Positions 59,471 to 64,000 of a stretch of DNA of 64,000 bases are shown piece after piece. The notes beneath the pieces were generated by a model. That model was not told where the DNA came from, ran no database searches, and saw only the letters and a program-made list of their open reading frames with translations. Positions within the stretch are counted from its first letter, which is position 1; every line of letters begins with the position of its first letter. The translations under genes were made by a program, and so were the position numbers. The stretch is from Streptomyces griseofuscus. Its GTDB lineage: Bacteria; Actinomycetota; Actinomycetes; Streptomycetales; Streptomycetaceae. The stretch spans positions 4,154,001 through 4,218,000 of the forward strand of contig NZ_CP051006.1 of assembly GCF_014673495.1 (NCBI RefSeq), in the 5' to 3' direction.

Positions 59471-60409
59471 CTACCGCGGCGGCTCCGGGCGCGCCCGGCC
59501 CGGCTCCGGGGCCTCGTCCCGGGCGGCGCGCGCCGCCAGGACGTCGCCGATGAACAGGTCGTACACCAGGACTCCGATGACGCCGCCGACCAGCGGGCCC
59601 ACGATGGGGATCCACCAGTAGCCGCTGAACGACCCCGCCAGGCTGCCCGGGAAGGCCAGGCTCCCCCAGCCCTCCGCGTACGTGAGCAGCCGGGGGCCGA
59701 AGTCACGGGCCGGGTTGATGGCGTAGCCCGCGTTGGCGCCGAAGGACATGCCGATGGCGGCCACGATGAAGCCGGTGATCAGCGGGGCGAGGTTGGACTG
59801 CACGGCCTGGTTGCGCAGGTCGATGATGGCCACGACCAACATCACCAGGAGCGCCGTACCGACGATCTGGTCGATCAGCGGACCCCAGATTCCGCCGTGG
59901 AAGTACGCGGCGGGGAAGGTCGCGAAGATGGAGAACGAGGCGTTCGTATGCCCGTTCACCTTCGGGCCGGGGGCGGCGGCGTCGTACGCGCCGATCGCCT
60001 GGTGGTAGACGAGGTACACCAGCGCCGCGCCGGTGAAGGCGCCGACCAGCTGCGCGAACCAGTACGGCAGCACCTTGACCCAGGGGAAGCCCCGGCGCAC
60101 CGCCATCGCCAGGGTCACCGCGGGGTTGATGTGGGCGCCGCTGACGCCGCCGGCCACATAGACGCCGAAGACGACGGCCATCGCCCAGCCCCAGGTGACC
60201 AGCAGCCAGTCACCGGCGGCGAGGAAGATCGTGGTGGGCGTTTCGGCGCGGCCCGAGCCGGGCAGCGCGGCGACGGCCATCGCGACGACACCGCAGCCGA
60301 AGCAGATGAGGACGAACGTCCCGAGGAACTCCGCCAGGCACTCACCCAGCAGGCCGCCCCTGGCCCGTAGTTTGGAGGGCTTGATGAGCGACGGAATCTC
60401 GACAGCCAT
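59471..60409 (-). CDS. aquaglyceroporin (MIP/GlpF family)
   Basis: The protein has 312 residues with six membrane helices and two NPA half-helices (HINPAVTLAM and AINPARDFG). The second NPA is followed by RD, as in glycerol facilitators. The N-terminal extension (MAVEIPSLIKPSKLRARGG) and a C-terminal tail are longer than in minimal MIPs. No glycerol kinase or dehydrogenase is adjacent, so glycerol versus water or polyol transport is open. ATG 60409 has AAGGGGG upstream. Confidence 0.92.
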   Translation of the reverse strand: MAVEIPSLIKPSKLRARGGLLGECLAEFLGTFVLICFGCGVVAMAVAALPGSGRAETPTTIFLAAGDWLLVTWGWAMAVVFGVYVAGGVSGAHINPAVTLAMAVRRGFPWVKVLPYWFAQLVGAFTGAALVYLVYHQAIGAYDAAAPGPKVNGHTNASFSIFATFPAAYFHGGIWGPLIDQIVGTALLVMLVVAIIDLRNQAVQSNLAPLITGFIVAAIGMSFGANAGYAINPARDFGPRLLTYAEGWGSLAFPGSLAGSFSGYWWIPIVGPLVGGVIGVLVYDLFIGDVLAARAARDEAPEPGRARPEPPR

Positions 60410-60516
60410 GAAAGGCCCCCTTGGAGAGGAGCAAAACGGCCAACGTCCCCATATTGGCTCACAAATACTCTTCACGCAGGGCGGGCCGAGGGGCCGTCAC
60501 CCGTTCGCGGGAGGCG

Positions 60517-61194
60517 TCAGCGGCTGTCGAGGTCGTCCGCGAAGTGCCGGAACCCGTGCCGCTCCCGGTGCATGCCCCACAGCATCTCGGCGAGCACGGC
60601 GGGGTCCTTGCGGGCGTGGCCCGGGGTGATGGCGCCGGGGACGACGAGTTGGGCGACATGGATGCCCTCGGCGGCGAGGCGTTCGTGCAGCAGATGCCCG
60701 TACGCACTCTGCGCGGCGAACGCGACGGACGTACCGGTCCGCTCGACCTGGGGCACGGCGGCCGTGCCCCCGTTCACGAACAGTATGGTTCCGCGCCCCA
60801 GGGCCCGCATCCCGGGCAGTACCTGCTGTACGGCCGCGACGGGGCCGTACACCGAGAACTCGATGGGCCCGGCCAGCTGCCGGTGGCCGGTCTCCAGGAC
60901 GGGCCGCATGAAGTCCTTGTGCGGCACCGGGCTGTACTGGAGCACCTCGATGGTGCCCAGCTCCCGCGCGGCGTCGGCGAGGGCGCGGGCCAGCCGTTCC
61001 GGTTCGCGGACGTCGGCGGGGAAGGCGCGCGCGGTGACGCCGTCCTCGGCCAACTCCCGGACCAGCGCCTCCAGCCGGTCGCGGGCACGGGCGACGAGGG
61101 CGACGGCGTACCCTTCGCGCCCGAACCGCCGGGCGACGGCGGCGCCGAGTCCGGGACCGGCGCCCACGATGGCGACAACGCTCACGTCCACCAT
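60517..61194 (-). CDS. short-chain dehydrogenase-like protein with altered active site
   Basis: The protein has 225 residues. The Rossmann GxxxGxG is intact (VAIVGAGPGLGAAVARRF), with an Arg-rich second strand suggesting NADP. The catalytic Ser is replaced (ILFVNGGTAAVP) and the YxxxK helix reads SAYGHLLHERLAAEG, so Lys is missing. It is probably a structural or nucleotide-binding SDR, not a standard oxidoreductase. ATG 61194 is used. Confidence 0.82.
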   Translation of the reverse strand: MVDVSVVAIVGAGPGLGAAVARRFGREGYAVALVARARDRLEALVRELAEDGVTARAFPADVREPERLARALADAARELGTIEVLQYSPVPHKDFMRPVLETGHRQLAGPIEFSVYGPVAAVQQVLPGMRALGRGTILFVNGGTAAVPQVERTGTSVAFAAQSAYGHLLHERLAAEGIHVAQLVVPGAITPGHARKDPAVLAEMLWGMHRERHGFRHFADDLDSR

Positions 61195-61243
61195 CCGTAC
61201 CGCACGCCGGTCCTCCCCGCACCCCGGACCGGTGGCCCGGCCG

Positions 61244-61945
61244 TCAGGCCATCCAGAAGAAGACGGCCGTCATGCGCTTCTCCTCCAGCGTGGCGCCGGT
61301 GTAACCAGTCGCGCTGTGCACGAGGTTGGCGTTGTAGAGCAGCAGGCGGTTGTACTTGTGCGGGACGCGGACGTCCTCCTCGAAGGCGTCCGGGGCGACG
61401 AAGCGGGTGCCGAGGGCCTCGACCAGGTTGGTGTGCGGGGCCTGGACGACATTGCCGCCGAGCCGGCCGCCGGGCAGGTGCTGGCGGTAGAAGCTGGTGC
61501 CGCAGTCCTTGGGGACGCCCGGGTTGAGATACAGCACGGCCGCGTACCGGCACAGCGCGCGCGAGTCGGTGTGCGGGCGCGGCCGGCTCTCGCCCGCGCC
61601 GACGACCTGTACGCAGTTGTGGTTGAGCGTGCCGCCGCCGGGCGCCTTCTGCACCCACAGCTCCTTGGCGCCGGTCGCCTTCTTCACCAGCCGTTCGATG
61701 ACGGCGAGTTCGGCGGGTTCGAGCCCCGGCATGGCGCGCAGGCCCGGCCACGTCTCGGAGGTGTACGGGTAGCCCTCGACCCAGTCGTCCTTGGCCAGAC
61801 AGCGCGCGCGCACCGCGTCCACGTCGGGCAGGACGTCGTCCAGGACCCAGTAGTCGCGGCCCTTGGTGGGCTTGCGGTAGGGCAGCACGGGCAGCGCGCC
61901 GGGGGCGCTGGCCGCGGGCATCCTGGGAGGTGGCTGTGGGGGCAT
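61244..61945 (-). CDS. 2-oxoglutarate/Fe(II)-oxygenase-like protein (DUF6445-type)
   Basis: The protein has 233 residues. The likely iron HxD is in RPRPHTDSRALCRYAAVLYL, with the later His in NLVHSATGYTG and the 2OG-binding Arg in EKRMTAVFFW at the C-terminus. This is a double-stranded beta-helix layout of small 2OG oxygenases common in Streptomyces. The target could be an amino-acid residue or small molecule. The start at 61945 is an ATG with an unremarkable ribosome site; ATG at residue 9 is possible. Confidence 0.75.
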   Translation of the reverse strand: MPPQPPPRMPAASAPGALPVLPYRKPTKGRDYWVLDDVLPDVDAVRARCLAKDDWVEGYPYTSETWPGLRAMPGLEPAELAVIERLVKKATGAKELWVQKAPGGGTLNHNCVQVVGAGESRPRPHTDSRALCRYAAVLYLNPGVPKDCGTSFYRQHLPGGRLGGNVVQAPHTNLVEALGTRFVAPDAFEEDVRVPHKYNRLLLYNANLVHSATGYTGATLEEKRMTAVFFWMA

Positions 61946-62078
61946 GCGGCGAATCTAGGCCCGCGTTCTCCCCGCCTTCTCCCGAGGACAGGTCAACGTT
62001 CCCCCAACCATGTGTCATGTACACCAAACGGCGGCAATGAGGCCGGCCACCGGGTGACCGGCCCCTTCGTCCCGCCGG

Positions 62079-63725
62079 TCAGCCCAGCCAGACCGTCGTG
62101 TCCGGAGGCAGCGTCCCGTCCCCGGGCAACGGCCCGCTGCTCAGCAGTACTTCCCCGGCGGGCACCGTCACCGCCGCCGTCCCCAGGTTGGCGACACACC
62201 GCCACCCCTCGCAGCGGCTGAAGTCCAGTACGTCTTCAGGGGAGTCGGTCGACCAGATGAGCGACTCCCCGTCGAGCAGCTTGCGGCGCAGACGCAGCGC
62301 GGTGCGGTACAGCTCCAGCGTCGAGCCCTCCACCCCGCTCTGCGCCGCGACGGCGTACGCCGCGAAATCGGGCGGCTGCGGCAGCCAGGCACCGCCGGGT
62401 CCAAAGCCGTACGACGCCCCGTCCGCCGTCCACGGCAGCGGCACCCGGCATCCGTCACGCCCCTTGCGGACATGCCCGGTCTGCTCCCAGATCGGGTCCT
62501 GGAGCACCTCGGTGGGCAGATCGGCGACCTCGGGCAGCCCGAGCTCCTCCCCCTGGTAGAGGTACGACGCCCCGGGCAGCGCCAGCATCAGCAGGGTGGC
62601 GGCCCGGCCCCGGCGCAGGCCCGCCTCCCGGTCGACCGCGGGCGCGTGACCGCCGGACAGCAGCCAGGCGCCGGGGTCGGTGCCGGGCGGGAGCATCAGC
62701 CGGGAGTGGTGCCGTACGACGTCGTGGTTGGACAGCACCCAGGTGGCGGCGGCGCCCGCGGCCCGCGCGGTGGCCAGTTCCTCGGTGATGACCCGGCGCA
62801 GCTCCTCCGCGCTCCAAGCGGCTTCCAGATACTCGAAGTTGAACGCCTGGCCGAGTTCGTCGGGCCGGGCGTACAGGGCGCGGCGGGGGCCCGGGACCCA
62901 GGCTTCGGCGACGGCGCTGCGCGGTGGCCGGTAGGCGTCGAAGACCTTGCGCCAGTCGCGGTAGATCTCGTGCACCTCGTCGCGGTCCCAGTAGGGGTGG
63001 TCGCCGGGCGGGACACGGAGCAGCGCGGTCTCCCCGGAGGCGCCGATGCCGCCGATGTCGCGCAGCGGCTCGGTCAGCTCCTTGGCCAGGCCGTGCGCCA
63101 CGTCCACGCGGAAGCCGTCCACGCCCCGGTCGGACCAGAACCGCAGGGTGGTGCGGAAGTCGGCGCGCACCTCCTCGTTGTCCCAGTTGAGGTCGGGTTG
63201 CTGGGCGGCGAACAGATGCAGGTACCACTCGCCGTCGGCCACCCGGTGCCAGGCGCTGCCGCCGAAGACGGACTGCCAGTCGGAAGGCGGGAGTTCACCC
63301 CCGGCGCCGCGGCCGGGCCGGAAGACGTACCGCTCGCGGGCGGCGGATCCGGGACCGGCCCGCAGCGCCTCCTGGAACCACGGGTGCTGGTGCGAGGTGT
63401 GGTTGGGCACCAGGTCCACCACGACCTTCAGACCGAGCCGGTGCGCCTCGGCGACCAGGGCGTCGAAGTCGTCCAGGCTGCCCAGGCGCGGGTCGACGTC
63501 CCGGTGGTCGGCGACGTCGTACCCCCCGTCGGCGAGCTCGGACGGATAGAACGGGCTCAGCCACAGGGCGTCCACGCCGAGCGCGCCGAGATGGTCCAGG
63601 CGCTGGGTGATGCCCTTGAGGTCCCCGAGCCCGTCCCCGTCGGCGTCGGCGAAGCTGCGCGGATACACCTGGTAGATGACGGCCTGCCGCCACCAGTCGG
63701 GGTTCCTGGAGGAGAGGTCTGCCAT
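62079..63725 (-). CDS. GH13 alpha-glucosidase / oligo-1,6-glucosidase-like enzyme
   Basis: The protein has 548 residues with the (beta/alpha)8 barrel of GH13. Motifs are VIYQVYPRSF, VDLVPNHTS, GFRVDVAHG with nucleophile Asp208, VAEAWV with acid/base Glu274, and LSNHDVVRH with Asp335. A C-terminal beta domain follows (LWSTDSPEDVLDFSRCEGW-type strands). It hydrolyses or transfers glucosyl units of alpha-glucosides. Cytoplasmic, no signal peptide. ATG 63725 has AAGGGAA upstream. No sugar ABC genes lie inside the window. Confidence 0.94.
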   Translation of the reverse strand: MADLSSRNPDWWRQAVIYQVYPRSFADADGDGLGDLKGITQRLDHLGALGVDALWLSPFYPSELADGGYDVADHRDVDPRLGSLDDFDALVAEAHRLGLKVVVDLVPNHTSHQHPWFQEALRAGPGSAARERYVFRPGRGAGGELPPSDWQSVFGGSAWHRVADGEWYLHLFAAQQPDLNWDNEEVRADFRTTLRFWSDRGVDGFRVDVAHGLAKELTEPLRDIGGIGASGETALLRVPPGDHPYWDRDEVHEIYRDWRKVFDAYRPPRSAVAEAWVPGPRRALYARPDELGQAFNFEYLEAAWSAEELRRVITEELATARAAGAAATWVLSNHDVVRHHSRLMLPPGTDPGAWLLSGGHAPAVDREAGLRRGRAATLLMLALPGASYLYQGEELGLPEVADLPTEVLQDPIWEQTGHVRKGRDGCRVPLPWTADGASYGFGPGGAWLPQPPDFAAYAVAAQSGVEGSTLELYRTALRLRRKLLDGESLIWSTDSPEDVLDFSRCEGWRCVANLGTAAVTVPAGEVLLSSGPLPGDGTLPPDTTVWLG

Positions 63726-63819
63726 ACGGGTTCCCTTCGGTACGAAGGACGAAGCGGACGCGACGTAGAGAATCTGTCCACATTGCCCGGAAAGAGAACC
63801 TTGGAAACCGGAGACCGCG

Positions 63820-64000
63820 TCAGGGCCGTCCGACCGTCTCCAGATACAGCCGCGTGTACCGGCCCGCGTCGACCGCCAACGCGACGTCGATCAGAGCCCG
63901 TTCGCGCTCCCCGTGATGGATCTCGGCCTCGCCGGGGCGGGGCCGCCGGTCCACGATCGTCTGCCCGCGGCCCGGCCCGGGCGCGAGGCTGACCTCGACC
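63820..64000 (-). CDS. C-terminal end of an unknown gene (cut by window edge)
   Basis: The frame is open from the right window edge to a TGA at 63822-63820. The last 59 residues contain TIVDRRPRPGEAEIHHGERE, RALIDVALAVDAGRYTRLYL and end ETVGRP. This is clean high-GC coding sequence with no domain that I recognise. It ends 95 bases before the GH13 start and may be upstream in the same transcription unit. Confidence 0.6.
   Translation of the reverse strand, partial: VEVSLAPGPGRGQTIVDRRPRPGEAEIHHGERERALIDVALAVDAGRYTRLYLETVGRP

Overview
The window is a high-GC actinobacterial chromosome segment, almost certainly Streptomyces. The evidence is strongly G/C-biased third codon positions, frequent GTG and TTG starts, ECF-type sigma factors, an AfsR/SARP-type regulator, a BldC/MerR-like regulator beside a cold-shock gene, and rare TTA (bldA-type) codons confined to two loci. 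No rRNA, tRNA, CRISPR array or prophage was seen. Gene products are assigned from residues and motifs read by eye; no database search was possible.

Layout. (1) 1-4.5 kb is a decayed accessory strip. It holds the 5' end of a GH10 xylanase, a probable GH42 beta-galactosidase tail, a sigma factor with a membrane partner, an expansin CBM63-like tail with an in-frame stop, and an IS21-family element whose istA carries an internal inversion and whose istB has two in-frame TGA codons. (2) 4.6-13.2 kb has a P-loop kinase-like protein, a TauD-type dioxygenase divergent from a four-gene peptide/opine-type ABC importer, and a BASS-family symporter. (3) 13.2-20.5 kb has gene remnants, a secreted protein, and a three-gene cassette (unknown protein, MoxR ATPase, VWA/metallopeptidase-like protein). 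(4) 20.6-24.3 kb has an Fpg/Nei glycosylase and a cold-shock block (MerR-like, Csp, DEAD-box helicase). (5) 24.4-29.8 kb is a possible conflict module: a small TTA-containing protein, a 1164-residue zinc-ribbon/TPR/CHAT protease-like protein with an intact His/Cys dyad, and a convergent pseudokinase lacking its N-lobe. (6) 29.9-36.2 kb has a WYL regulator with a VOC protein, a rhomboid-like fragment, a PPOX-family protein, and an AfsR-like NB-ARC/TPR regulator with three TTA codons whose 3' half and trailing 39-codon membrane peptide are AT-rich. (7) 36.2-47.9 kb has an SDR remnant, an ECF41/SigJ-like sigma factor next to an FAD oxidoreductase, a secreted phosphodiesterase, a GntR/MFS pair, a membrane protein, a PAP2 phosphatase, an APH-type kinase and a GNAT. 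(8) 47.9-57.2 kb has a permease with a CsoR-like operator and a flotillin / giant AAA ATPase pair followed by a decayed nuclease-like gene on the same strand. (9) 57.5-64 kb has PucR and AraC regulators, a VOC protein, an aquaglyceroporin, an atypical SDR, a 2OG-oxygenase-like protein, a GH13 glucosidase and a partial unknown.

The most system-like loci are the CHAT module (24.4-28.4 kb), the flotillin-ATPase-nuclease row (49.2-57.2 kb) and the MoxR-VWA trio (16.0-20.3 kb). The recurrent theme elsewhere is gene decay: eight separate remnants can be read by protein similarity although no intact frame exists.
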